Part shown: positions 1 through 8,128 of the stretch, piece by piece
Position numbering within the stretch: position 1 is the stretch's first letter
Layout: every line of letters begins with the position of its first letter
Source of the DNA: Candidatus Rifleibacterium amylolyticum
GTDB lineage: Bacteria > Muiribacteriota > Ozemobacteria > Ozemobacterales > Ozemobacteraceae
Assembly: GCA_009917695.1 (NCBI GenBank)
Contig: JAACJG010000009.1
Coordinates: 62,001-126,000 of the forward strand
Direction: 5' to 3'
Length of the DNA: 64,000 nucleotides
Notes under the pieces: model-generated
Told to the model about the DNA's origin: nothing
The model's input: the letters and a program-made list of their open reading frames with translations, nothing else
The model's database searches: none
Made by a program: the position numbers and the translations under genes

Positions 1-3
1 CAT
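1..3 (-). CDS. start codon of a leftward gene that leaves the window
   Basis: Only the initiation codon is inside the window. The minus strand reads AGGAG, then a seven-base spacer, then ATG at 3..1. This is a good ribosome binding site, and a promoter-like pair lies further upstream on the same strand (58-87). Nothing can be said about the product. Confidence 0.55.
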
Positions 4-57
4 GGTATCTCCTGTCATGTATAAATGCTGCAATAAATGCTCGGACGGTGTCTAGTC

Positions 58-87
58 ATTATAAACAGATTAAGCCGACAACTGCAA
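58..87 (-). promoter_or_regulatory. sigma-70-type promoter for the leftward gene at the window edge
   Basis: On the minus strand TTGCAG (87..82) is followed by an 18-base spacer and a perfect TATAAT (63..58). It faces the gene starting at position 3 and leaves a 5' leader of about 50 bases. Confidence 0.5.
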
Positions 88-168
88 ATTTGCGGCGGCA
101 AGAACTGTATTTTGCTGGACAAAGAGATATATTATTGGTAGCAATAAAAAACATCAATCGAGGTAATT

Positions 169-549
169 ATGACTGAAGCGAAAAAAAAAGAACGTGTGGT
201 AGTTCTGGGTGCGAGCACCAATCCTGAGCGATATTCGAACAAGGCAGTAAAAATGCTGCTCGAACATGGACACGAAGTGGTGCCGGTTCATCCGGTAGCC
301 CCCGAAATCGAGGGTCTCAAGGTGGTACCGAAGCTGAACCAGGTAACCGGCAAGGTCGATACGCTGACACTTTATCTGTCGCCCGACACACTGACACCGA
401 TGCAGGCCGACATCATCAAGCTGAACCCTGGCAGAATCATTTTCAATCCCGGCACAGAGAACCCACCACTGATGCAGGAACTACGCCAGCACGGCCTCAA
501 GGTCGTCGAAGCCTGCACTCTGGTTCTGCTGCGTACCAACCAGTTCTAA
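169..549 (+). CDS. CoA-binding domain protein (YccU type)
   Basis: A 126-residue protein that is essentially one Rossmann-like CoA-binding domain (CoA_binding_2 type). The N-terminal VVVLGASTNPERYSNKA is the nucleotide-binding glycine region. PVHPVAPEIEGLKV and the later IIFNPGTENP stretch match the family pattern. Its length is typical for these single-domain cytosolic proteins, which resemble the N-terminal domain of succinyl-CoA synthetase alpha. The cellular role is not established; binding of CoA or a related cofactor is the family expectation. The gene stands alone, divergent from the gene at the window edge, and the GAGGTAATT before the ATG serves as ribosome binding site. Confidence 0.8.
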   Translation: MTEAKKKERVVVLGASTNPERYSNKAVKMLLEHGHEVVPVHPVAPEIEGLKVVPKLNQVTGKVDTLTLYLSPDTLTPMQADIIKLNPGRIIFNPGTENPPLMQELRQHGLKVVEACTLVLLRTNQF

Positions 550-598
550 TAAGAGCAAAACCGTCGATAAAAAACTGCCACTCAAAGATGGCTTTGTT

Positions 599-835
599 AT
601 TCGGGCTCTCGGCGGAATCTCATTCGCTACAACTCTCCCCAGACGCAAGCAAAAGGTAAAAAGCTATGGCTTTGCGTCAATACAGCCTGGCTCGGCCGAG
701 CTGCTCTATCCTGCGCAGCTCGGCATAAGCACATCCTTGTGCAAAAAGTTTTCGCTCATGAGGCCCGGCGCTCGACCTCCTGTCGCGCCGGTCATAATCG
801 CCATCCTGGCGAAGAAAACCCGCCTGCGCCCTTAG
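599..835 (-). repeat. dispersed structured repeat, long copy
   Basis: This gene-free stretch shares its outer and central blocks with 43582-43710. The right-hand block has GCGCAGGCGGG on the minus strand, the middle has CTCATGAGCG and GAGCCAGGC, and the left block has GCGAATGAGATTCCGCCGA then GAGCCCGA. Relative to the short copy it carries two extra blocks made of hairpins (about 694-741 and 764-812). It begins about 45 bases beyond the stop of the leftward VWA gene, and no terminator is visible between them. On the minus strand a weak stem followed by six T residues lies near 566-590 and could end a transcript. Confidence 0.75.
695..811 (-). ncRNA. candidate GGA-loop hairpin RNA (CsrA/RsmA-sponge-like)
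   Basis: Read on the minus strand, four hairpins follow each other and each exposes GGA in its loop. They are CGCCA-GGA-TGGCG (811..799), a CCGGCG/CGCCGG stem with inner CGAC/GTCG and loop AGGAG (791..765), GCACA-AGGA-TGTGC (742..729), and a nine-pair GCCGAGCTG/CAGCTCGGC stem whose loop holds AGGAT (724..695). The third contains ACAAGGATGT, which matches the published CsrA-binding consensus. Arrays of such hairpins are the hallmark of CsrB/RsmZ RNAs. No csrA gene or clear promoter is in view, so the role is inferred from structure alone; it may be a 3' UTR of the VWA gene. Confidence 0.5.
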
Positions 836-880
836 CGTAATACAAAAACAAAGTGTAATGTCTTATGATTTAAGCAAGCA

Positions 881-2503
881 TCAATCGAGGGTTTTGATTT
901 CGGGAAGGTCTGGCAGGGAAATGTCGAGCGAAGAACTGGCGCCTGACGGAGCTGTTTGCGCCGGTTTTGCCGGCTCTTCGGCCGCAAACTTTTCGCGCAG
1001 TTTCTGCTGATTGGCGGCAATCTCTTCGACGAAACGATTTTCGAGCTCCTGTAGAGCCTGAATGCGACTGGCGGTATTGCCGACAAAAAAAGCTTCGTCG
1101 AATTTTTCACCGCCGACCTGGGTCTTTTCGAAGTATTCAAGCTCGGCCAGGCTGCTTTTGAATTCAATCAGATATTCTTCGTATGCGCGCTTGCCCAGCA
1201 GTTCGATTTCCTGGCGCCTGAGATTGAGAAACTCGATGAAACGCGCGACTTTTTGACTCTCGGCTTCTCTGATACGTGGAGCTTCAGCCTTGGCATAAAA
1301 GGTTTTCAGCAGCCGATCGATGCTGCTGAGATGATCATCGAGATACCTTTTACGGGCGGCAAAATTCTGCTGATGCTTTTCTGCGGCCAGTTGATGAGCC
1401 TGATTGATCAGGTTGCGACAATCAGCAGCAGACAACCCCTGAAATGAAGCCAGACTCAGACCATGCACGGGCTGATTTGCCGGCAGCCTGATGCGGCTGA
1501 CCAGATGACTGCGATCGTCGCGTTCGAGCTTGAAGTGATCGAGCATTTCGTCGATACTCAGAGGCTTTTCCTGCTCGGCAGCGGCGGCTATTGCCAGAGC
1601 TTTGACACGGGTGGGAGTATGATACTGCCTGTTGCTTTCGGCTTCGAGACCGGCATGTTTGAGTGTAACCTTGAGCACGCGACTAGGCTGTTCTGACGCC
1701 GGAATCGGCGAATTATAGGAAAGCCGGTAGTGTTTTTTGAGTTTGAGTCGGGTGCTGAGTTTGTCACACAGGTCTGACAACTGATCGGAAGTCGCTGTCT
1801 GCAGATACCAGCCACCGGTTTCAGATGCAATCCCGCCGAGAAATTCAGTATCTATGTCATTGCCAAGGCCAAGAGTAATGACTCTGATATTCTTATCGAG
1901 CGCTGATTTAGTCACTTCGTGTGGTTCATGCCGCGAAAGACGGTGCTGGCCGCTTGGCGTGCTGTCCTGCCCGTCGGTCAGACATACTATGGTTTTGAGA
2001 TCGTTGATGCCAGCTTTGGTATTTAGCTCTTCGCATGCTTCATACAGAGCATCGAAAAGTGCTGTGCCACCCCATGGGCGTATCTTCGCAATTGAACCGA
2101 TAAGGGATTTCTTGTCGGTCGAAAAGTTGTGATCGGTGTCAATGTCGCTGCCGAAAGACATTATCGAAATATTAACCGGGCCGGCAAGACTTTTAACCAG
2201 AACCGCAGCGGCTTTTTTAACATCGGGCATGGCAGATTCGATGCTCGAAGAGCGATCGACCACAAGAATCAGGTAATGCGTAAAATCCTGCGGAGACAGC
2301 TTGAATTCAGCAATTGCTGTGGCGTTTTCTTCGACGGCAAGAAGATCGTTGGTCAAATCAAAAGGCTTGTCGTGATATACGCGCAACATGGCTTCAATTA
2401 CCGGAAAGCCGGAAGCGTCGATATGAGTAAGCCGGGCAGTTAGTTCTGCCGTATAGCCTGAAGCAGCTGTCATAACCATGATCAACAACAAAAGTATTCT
2501 TTT
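881..2503 (-). CDS. secreted von Willebrand factor A domain protein
   Basis: A VWA-domain protein of about 540 residues. I place the start at the internal ATG encoding MKRILLLLIMVMTAASGYTA. It gives a clean signal peptide and removes a 16-base overlap with the gene before it, and AAGGA precedes it. After an N-terminal strand-rich region comes a VWA domain with an intact MIDAS: DRSSS, the Thr of GGTALFDAL and the Asp of CLTDGQDS. The rest is charged and helical (long E/K/R/Q-rich stretches, probable coiled coil). It follows the fusion acyltransferase gene by 17 bases and is likely in the same leftward operon. The metal-dependent adhesion site suggests a protein ligand in the periplasm or at the surface; the ligand is unknown. 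Confidence 0.75.
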   Translation of the reverse strand, partial: KRILLLLIMVMTAASGYTAELTARLTHIDASGFPVIEAMLRVYHDKPFDLTNDLLAVEENATAIAEFKLSPQDFTHYLILVVDRSSSIESAMPDVKKAAAVLVKSLAGPVNISIMSFGSDIDTDHNFSTDKKSLIGSIAKIRPWGGTALFDALYEACEELNTKAGINDLKTIVCLTDGQDSTPSGQHRLSRHEPHEVTKSALDKNIRVITLGLGNDIDTEFLGGIASETGGWYLQTATSDQLSDLCDKLSTRLKLKKHYRLSYNSPIPASEQPSRVLKVTLKHAGLEAESNRQYHTPTRVKALAIAAAAEQEKPLSIDEMLDHFKLERDDRSHLVSRIRLPANQPVHGLSLASFQGLSAADCRNLINQAHQLAAEKHQQNFAARKRYLDDHLSSIDRLLKTFYAKAEAPRIREAESQKVARFIEFLNLRRQEIELLGKRAYEEYLIEFKSSLAELEYFEKTQVGGEKFDEAFFVGNTASRIQALQELENRFVEEIAANQQKLREKFAAEEPAKPAQTAPSGASSSLDISLPDLPEIKTLD

Positions 2504-2520
2504 CATATAGCCAGATTTCC

Positions 2521-5500
2521 TTATGCAGCCTGACATAGAGCTTTGCCTGCCAGTTCCTTGACACCGCGCAGATCGACCTTGCCGGTGCCAAGGACCGGAA
2601 TTTTATCGACCTTCACGAATTTGTCCTTCTTGGGAATGAACAGATTCGGCAGGCCCATTCCTGCCATTTTTTCGAGAGTTTCGGCAATCTTTGCTTCATC
2701 GATGGTGTGCAGAACCGCGAGAGTTTCACCTTTTCGCTCATCAGGCACCGAAGTAACGGCAAAAACCTTGATCTCAGAGCCATAAGCTTCATGCAGTGCG
2801 TCTTCGACCTTGCCATGCGGCACCATTTCACCACCGATCTTAGAAAAGCGCGACAGGCGATCGGTAATCTTGATAAAGCCGCTTTCGTCCATGATTGCTA
2901 TGTCTCCGGTGACATACCAGCCATCACGCATTGCTTTTTCGGTAAGATCGGCGCGACCGATGTAGCCCTGCATTACGTTCGGGCCCTTGACCAGCAGCAT
3001 GCCCGGGCTTCCTGGCGGCAACAGCTCACCGCTTTCAGGATCGACTATCCGCACCGAAACGCCTGGCACCGGGTGCCCGACAAAGCCGCGCCGCGAGCCA
3101 GACTGATAGATGCCCTGACCACGATAATCGAGAGTGCTGACAGTAATTGCGGGCGCGCACTCGGTTGCGCCATAGCCTTCTATGGGTCTGATTCCGAACT
3201 TCTCTTCGAAAGTCAGCGCGAGGCGCTCGCTGAGCTTCTCGGCCCCGGTGAACACTATGCGCAGACTGCCAAACTGGCCTGGCGAACAGCGTCGCATGTA
3301 AATCTGCAGAAAGGTCGGCGTGGCAATAAGAAAAGTCACGCCCTGATGCTCGACGATGTCGCCTATTTTAGCGGCATCGAGCGGGTTTGGATGAAATGCT
3401 ATGCTCATGCCAAAGCGAATCGCATACCAGAGCGACATGAAGCCGAACGAATGAAACAACGGCAGAATGCCAAGCAGGCGGTCTTCATCGTTTACCGTCA
3501 TCACCTGCCCGACCGCCTCGACGTTCGAGGTCACGTTGTAGTGCGACAGCATCACGCCCTTGGGCTCGCCGGTGCTGCCACTGGAAAAAATGACAGTTGC
3601 GGTCGAATCGATGTCCGGGTGTGCCGAAGCGCCACAATAGCTTTCGAGCCAGCGAACCGGCAGGGTGACAGCAGCTATCAGCGCACAGATTCTCGTGAGA
3701 ATGCCGACAGCGCCAACGACATCTTCCAGATAGACAAGATTAACGCCTTCTGGCATTTCGATTGCAGCTTTTTCGATAAATTCTCGGCTGGTGATAATAC
3801 TGGCAATGCCGGCCTGCTTTATTGCCGAAGTCATACCAGACTTGCCGGCAGTAAAGTTGAGATTAACGCTGACTTTGCCGGCCATGGCTACAGCCACGTT
3901 AGTCAGTGCTCCGCCAATGGTAGGCGGCATCAAAACTCCGACATACTGTTGATCTTGCCAGACCGGGGCGAACTGGCGCGCCATAGCAATAGTCGAAACC
4001 AGTGCTTTGAGGCGGCGAACCACCTTACCAGAAGAGTCTGAGAAGGCGACTCGCCATGGGCGTGTACGCATGCGCCTGATAAAGTAGTGATGCAGCGGTC
4101 GCGAGTCCTGGCGGCGGGTTTCCCATGAGCGGGTCGCCAGTTCCTGAACGGCAAGACGTATTTTGTGAGCTGGCGAATCAGAGGGCAGCGGTTCGCCAAA
4201 GGAAACAGTTATGGGATAGGGATAAGTTTCGGGAAGCTTGGTGAGAAAACGTCCGCCCGAACGACTGTAAATACTTCCCCAGACCCGATCGAGGCAAACG
4301 GGTATGATTGGCGCAGTACGGCCGCGCACGATTTTTTCCAGCCCGCGACGAAATGGCAGCATCATACCGGTGCGGGTCACCTGACCCTCGGCGAAGATGC
4401 AGACAAGGTCGCCTTCATCAAGGAAATTACCGGCATCACGCAGAGCGCGCAGTATAACTTTGAGACCGCCGGTAGCCGAAACCGGAATCGCGTGCATGGC
4501 CTTCATCAGTGGATGCAGCCAGCGGTTGTTGTAGTAAATTTCATCGACGATGAAACGCACCTGACGGTCGGTGCTTGCCATGACCAGAAAACCATCAATG
4601 AACGAGACATGGTTGGGAACCAGCAGGGCGCCGCCTTCGAGCGGTATTTTTTCGCCGCCGACGATGGTAAGACGGTAAAAAGTGTGGGTAACGATTACGA
4701 AAATCAGCCTGATCAGGAAATCGGGCAGCAGGTATATCGCCCACAACATGCCACCGGTAGTGATGATCGAGGCGAAAATCAGTATGCCAAGTGGCGACAG
4801 GCCGGCAGCGGCGAGACCGGCGGCGTTGAGCGAGCCGACCATGATAGCGGCGAAAATAAAAACGTTGGCGAGCGCAATGACGCCGCCGCGGCGCTCAGCC
4901 GGCGAGCGCCACTGTAGAATGGCATTGAGAGGCACGACGATGAAACCGCTGGAAATGCCAAGCGCTACCATTATGGCGAGAGTTGCATAGTAACCTGGTG
5001 CGAACAACCCGAATAACAGTGTGAGCAGGCCGACGCCGATGGCTCCGAGCGGAATCAGGCCATATTCGACCAGGCGGCCAGAAATACGACCGGCCCAGAC
5101 GCTGCCGAGGCCGACACCGAGCCCATAAAAAGCAAGCGGAAGACCGCTCATGGTGTCTGAGTTTTTCATACCAACAGTGAGAGTTTTGGCATAAACGAGA
5201 ATGTCCTGACCGAGCAGGCTGGCAACGGCCCAGAACAGACCTGAACCGAGAACGGCAAGCCAGATCACGCGGTCAGCAATTATCGCATTGAACGAGCCTT
5301 TGAGCGTATCGACAAAGCCCCCCTCACTGCGTGCAGCCGGCACCTGGGCAACACCGAACGAAGCGAACATGCCGACGACGGCAAAACCGGCGAGAATCAT
5401 GCCGGCCAGCCAGGCATCAGCGCCAACAGCATCGAGAATCAGACCACCAGAGGCGGTGCCGGCAATGATTGCGACGAACGTCCACATTTCGAGGGCACCG

Positions 5501-6012
5501 TTGCCTTTCGACAGCTTGTCATGCGGCAGCAGTTCGGGCAGAATGCCGTATTTGGCCGGGCTGAAGAAAGCTGACTGCATTCCCATAAGTGCGAGAACCA
5601 GCAAAGGTGGCAGATAATCGGGATAAGCGAGGCTGACGGCAGCCATCAGCATGAGAATTACTTCGAGAACCTTCATGTAGACAATGATGCTGGTTTTGCT
5701 GATACGATCAGCAACCACGCCGGCTGGCAGAGAAAACAGCATTATCGGCAGAGTGAACACAACAAAGGTAAGAGTAGTCTGCATCTGCGAAATGTTTTCT
5801 AATTCAGGATTTTCTGCCGTCATTCCGCTGGTGGCAGCGCGAATAGCAAGAAAAGCGACGATCATTTTGAGGGCATTGTCATTGAAAGCTCCAAAAAACT
5901 GAGCAATCAACAGTTGTCGCAGTGAAGCCGGCATAGCATTTTGTTTATGCTGCTCCTGGCCGGCAAACTTTTCTCGAAGCGGACCTGGCTGCGAGTTTTG
6001 CTGTTCGTTCAT
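2521..6012 (-). CDS. aas: MFS lysophospholipid transporter / acyltransferase / acyl-ACP synthetase fusion (LplT-Aas type)
   Basis: A 1163-residue inner-membrane protein with three modules. Residues about 20-430 form a 12-helix MFS transporter like LplT. Residues about 445-640 form a PlsC-type acyltransferase with the HX4D motif in NHVSFIDGF and the FAEGQVTRTG motif. Residues about 680-1155 form an AMP-binding ligase with SSGSTGEPKGVMLSH near residue 807, then GYGATE and YVTGD. In enterobacteria LplT and Aas are separate neighbours that import lysophospholipid and reacylate it using acyl-ACP; here all steps sit in one chain. It overlaps the upstream secreted-protein gene by four bases, so the two are probably translationally coupled. 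Confidence 0.88.
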   Translation of the reverse strand: MNEQQNSQPGPLREKFAGQEQHKQNAMPASLRQLLIAQFFGAFNDNALKMIVAFLAIRAATSGMTAENPELENISQMQTTLTFVVFTLPIMLFSLPAGVVADRISKTSIIVYMKVLEVILMLMAAVSLAYPDYLPPLLVLALMGMQSAFFSPAKYGILPELLPHDKLSKGNGALEMWTFVAIIAGTASGGLILDAVGADAWLAGMILAGFAVVGMFASFGVAQVPAARSEGGFVDTLKGSFNAIIADRVIWLAVLGSGLFWAVASLLGQDILVYAKTLTVGMKNSDTMSGLPLAFYGLGVGLGSVWAGRISGRLVEYGLIPLGAIGVGLLTLLFGLFAPGYYATLAIMVALGISSGFIVVPLNAILQWRSPAERRGGVIALANVFIFAAIMVGSLNAAGLAAAGLSPLGILIFASIITTGGMLWAIYLLPDFLIRLIFVIVTHTFYRLTIVGGEKIPLEGGALLVPNHVSFIDGFLVMASTDRQVRFIVDEIYYNNRWLHPLMKAMHAIPVSATGGLKVILRALRDAGNFLDEGDLVCIFAEGQVTRTGMMLPFRRGLEKIVRGRTAPIIPVCLDRVWGSIYSRSGGRFLTKLPETYPYPITVSFGEPLPSDSPAHKIRLAVQELATRSWETRRQDSRPLHHYFIRRMRTRPWRVAFSDSSGKVVRRLKALVSTIAMARQFAPVWQDQQYVGVLMPPTIGGALTNVAVAMAGKVSVNLNFTAGKSGMTSAIKQAGIASIITSREFIEKAAIEMPEGVNLVYLEDVVGAVGILTRICALIAAVTLPVRWLESYCGASAHPDIDSTATVIFSSGSTGEPKGVMLSHYNVTSNVEAVGQVMTVNDEDRLLGILPLFHSFGFMSLWYAIRFGMSIAFHPNPLDAAKIGDIVEHQGVTFLIATPTFLQIYMRRCSPGQFGSLRIVFTGAEKLSERLALTFEEKFGIRPIEGYGATECAPAITVSTLDYRGQGIYQSGSRRGFVGHPVPGVSVRIVDPESGELLPPGSPGMLLVKGPNVMQGYIGRADLTEKAMRDGWYVTGDIAIMDESGFIKITDRLSRFSKIGGEMVPHGKVEDALHEAYGSEIKVFAVTSVPDERKGETLAVLHTIDEAKIAETLEKMAGMGLPNLFIPKKDKFVKVDKIPVLGTGKVDLRGVKELAGKALCQAA

Positions 6013-7979
6013 GGTTTCCTCCCGGGCTGGCTGGCAGTTGAAGAGAGCTGGTATAGATCAGAGTCGAGCTTTATCTCAGGATCGAAAGTCAGCAGGGCGT
6101 TGTCAGCCCGCAGAACGTTGCCGTATTTTCTGATCAGCAGTTCGTCGAAGATATCGCATTGAGCTGGTTTTTCGACAGTGCCATCGCCACTGTCGATTAC
6201 ATAGTACACCGGCGCATCGCCACCAGAAGACTCAAACAGCAGCTCGGGCTCGCCATCTTCATTGGCGGCATGATCGTAGACAGCTCGCAACCAGGGCTTG
6301 TCGAAGTCTGAGTCGAATGCGAAAAATTCGACTTTTTCGACGTCGGGCCAGCGACTGGCGCGATCGATCTGTTCAGCTGTCAACAGGCGGTAGCCATCTT
6401 TTCCGTGTCTGACTCGATAGACCGGGCATGGCATATATAGACGCCCATCGTCGAGCTGCAGGCGGTACATGACCTGGTTATAATCGCTGCGCGGTTTTTT
6501 GTGCTCTTTTGCCGTAAAAAACGCGGTGAACGTCCCCTCAATGTAAACTTTGCGTCCGTCATCAGCGTCAAACCAGGGGTGATGCACCGGGTTATAAAAA
6601 TTGTAGGCATCATGCTCGATGATCTTGCGCGCATACAGCCATGGCCCGGTGAAGGTATCGGCCTCGCTGTACCAGATTTCGCCAGTGTTCCCCTGAGCGA
6701 ACATGACCCAGCGATCGCGATAACGGTTATAACTTATCGAGCCGGTAAAATCGCCAATGCGGCGACCAGTACCAAGCTCGATCAGGCTCAGCCAGGTTTC
6801 ATCGGCTTTGATGTATCCTTCCTTCAAAAGCTGCTTTTGAACAGCGGCATCATAGGGCAATGTGCCACGACGCCATTTCAATTGCGGTCGACCGTCTGAA
6901 CCGCGTTCGATTTCGTAATTTCTGCCGGCAATCTGACAGGCATCAGAGGTTGCACTGGCCGGATCGATCGCGGTCAGGCAGGAGTAATAATCATAATCTT
7001 CCGGCGTGGAAAATGCGCTCAGAGTTCGGGTTACTCTTTCCCATGGCTGCAGGCAGAAACCCGTAACCTCGCCATATTTAACCGGAACCGCACGCGCCGA
7101 TTTGTGCGGGCGCGACGATTCTATGCGTCTGAACGGAACAAAAACGCCCTGCAGCTCATCAAACACGGCATAACCGGTTTCTACTGCCTCTTCGAGGGTT
7201 TTATGAACGACGTAGCGGCAGGCAAGAATTTCTTTGTCGTTGTCAGTATCAGCAAGCAAAGGTACAACTGTTTCGACCCAGACGAAGCCCGGTTCCACCA
7301 GTGGAACCATGCGGCTGGCAAATCCTTCCTGTTCGGTAAAAAACCTCAGCGGCAGCTGACGATCTGGGACCCCGGACTTTGTCAGATCTATCTCAGCGCC
7401 AGAACCGCTCAAATTGATGCGATTTGGCCCGAGGGTATCGCCATAAAAGCTCAGCAAACGATTCTGCCAGACGACCGGAACAGCCGAATCAAGGCCAAGA
7501 ACATCGCCGACCAGCTCAAAAGGCTGACCCGCGAGATCGATGCCGGCCAGCGAGCTGTCGCGATAACGTCCACTGCCAGTAATACGATAAAGTCTTTCGG
7601 CAATGGCGGTTCGTTCGAGTGCTAACGTAAAACTTGTACCAGGCTCGATCTTAACGGTTACTGAGCGTTCACCAAAGAAGTCGATCTGCGGCACCCGGTA
7701 ACCATGCCCGCGCACCAGAAAACGCACGGTTTTTCCCACCAGATCTGGCTCACATACCGCAATATTGCCAAGATTGTCGCTTTGCAGAGTCAGGGCATTG
7801 AAGGCTTCGAGCTCAACCAGAGGGATTCCGCGGCCATCAGCAGCATCGACCGTTCTGATCAGAAAAACGTTCGCCGCAACCGGCTTTTCAGCTGCCTTCA
7901 ATTCGGCGATCTGGCACACAACCAGCAATATAAGAAGCTGCAGGCACGCTGAGCGGCAAATTCGATTTTTCCAGATCAT
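6009..7979 (-). CDS. secreted protein of unknown function, propeller-like repeats
   Basis: About 656 residues. The start chosen is the ATG of MIWKNRICRS, preceded by AGGGG at six bases and followed by a signal peptide ending near KAAEKP. The first ~110 residues after it resemble a carboxypeptidase-regulatory-like (transthyretin-type) beta domain. The rest is beta-rich, with motifs such as RWVMFAQGNTGEIWYSEA, DTFTGPW and FYNPVHHPWF that recall blades of five-bladed glycosidase-like propellers. I do not recognise the family and see no assignable catalytic residues. Its stop overlaps the start of the transporter-acyltransferase fusion by four bases, so it may act on the same envelope process. 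Confidence 0.6.
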   Translation of the reverse strand: MIWKNRICRSACLQLLILLVVCQIAELKAAEKPVAANVFLIRTVDAADGRGIPLVELEAFNALTLQSDNLGNIAVCEPDLVGKTVRFLVRGHGYRVPQIDFFGERSVTVKIEPGTSFTLALERTAIAERLYRITGSGRYRDSSLAGIDLAGQPFELVGDVLGLDSAVPVVWQNRLLSFYGDTLGPNRINLSGSGAEIDLTKSGVPDRQLPLRFFTEQEGFASRMVPLVEPGFVWVETVVPLLADTDNDKEILACRYVVHKTLEEAVETGYAVFDELQGVFVPFRRIESSRPHKSARAVPVKYGEVTGFCLQPWERVTRTLSAFSTPEDYDYYSCLTAIDPASATSDACQIAGRNYEIERGSDGRPQLKWRRGTLPYDAAVQKQLLKEGYIKADETWLSLIELGTGRRIGDFTGSISYNRYRDRWVMFAQGNTGEIWYSEADTFTGPWLYARKIIEHDAYNFYNPVHHPWFDADDGRKVYIEGTFTAFFTAKEHKKPRSDYNQVMYRLQLDDGRLYMPCPVYRVRHGKDGYRLLTAEQIDRASRWPDVEKVEFFAFDSDFDKPWLRAVYDHAANEDGEPELLFESSGGDAPVYYVIDSGDGTVEKPAQCDIFDELLIRKYGNVLRADNALLTFDPEIKLDSDLYQLSSTASQPGRKP

Positions 7980-8065
7980 ATCCATCCCCTGCTTTATAAT
8001 TTTGTTAAATATACCATTATGCCCTCTCAGTCTAAAGTATAGTTTCAATTCAGAGACTGCAGGAA

Positions 8066-8108
8066 TTAAAAATGCCGGGCGGCTGCTGTTTGAGCAGTGC
8101 CCGGCATT
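8066..8108 (-). terminator. rho-independent terminator of the AGCS symporter gene
   Basis: A perfect ten-pair stem AATGCCGGGC/GCCCGGCATT (8071-8080 with 8099-8108) encloses a smaller CTGCT/AGCAG stem. On the minus strand it is followed by ATTTTTAA. It lies 20 bases past the symporter stop. Confidence 0.8.
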
Positions 8109-8128
8109 ACCTGCGACCGGCGATGAAG

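Noticed and set aside
2707-4041. A 444-codon rightward open frame
   Set aside because: It lies fully opposite the AMP-ligase and acyltransferase modules of the leftward fusion gene, has no recognisable domain and no ribosome site; it is a composition shadow.
4165-4917. A 250-codon rightward open frame opposite the MFS/acyltransferase region
   Set aside because: Same reason: antisense to conserved coding sequence, polar low-information protein.
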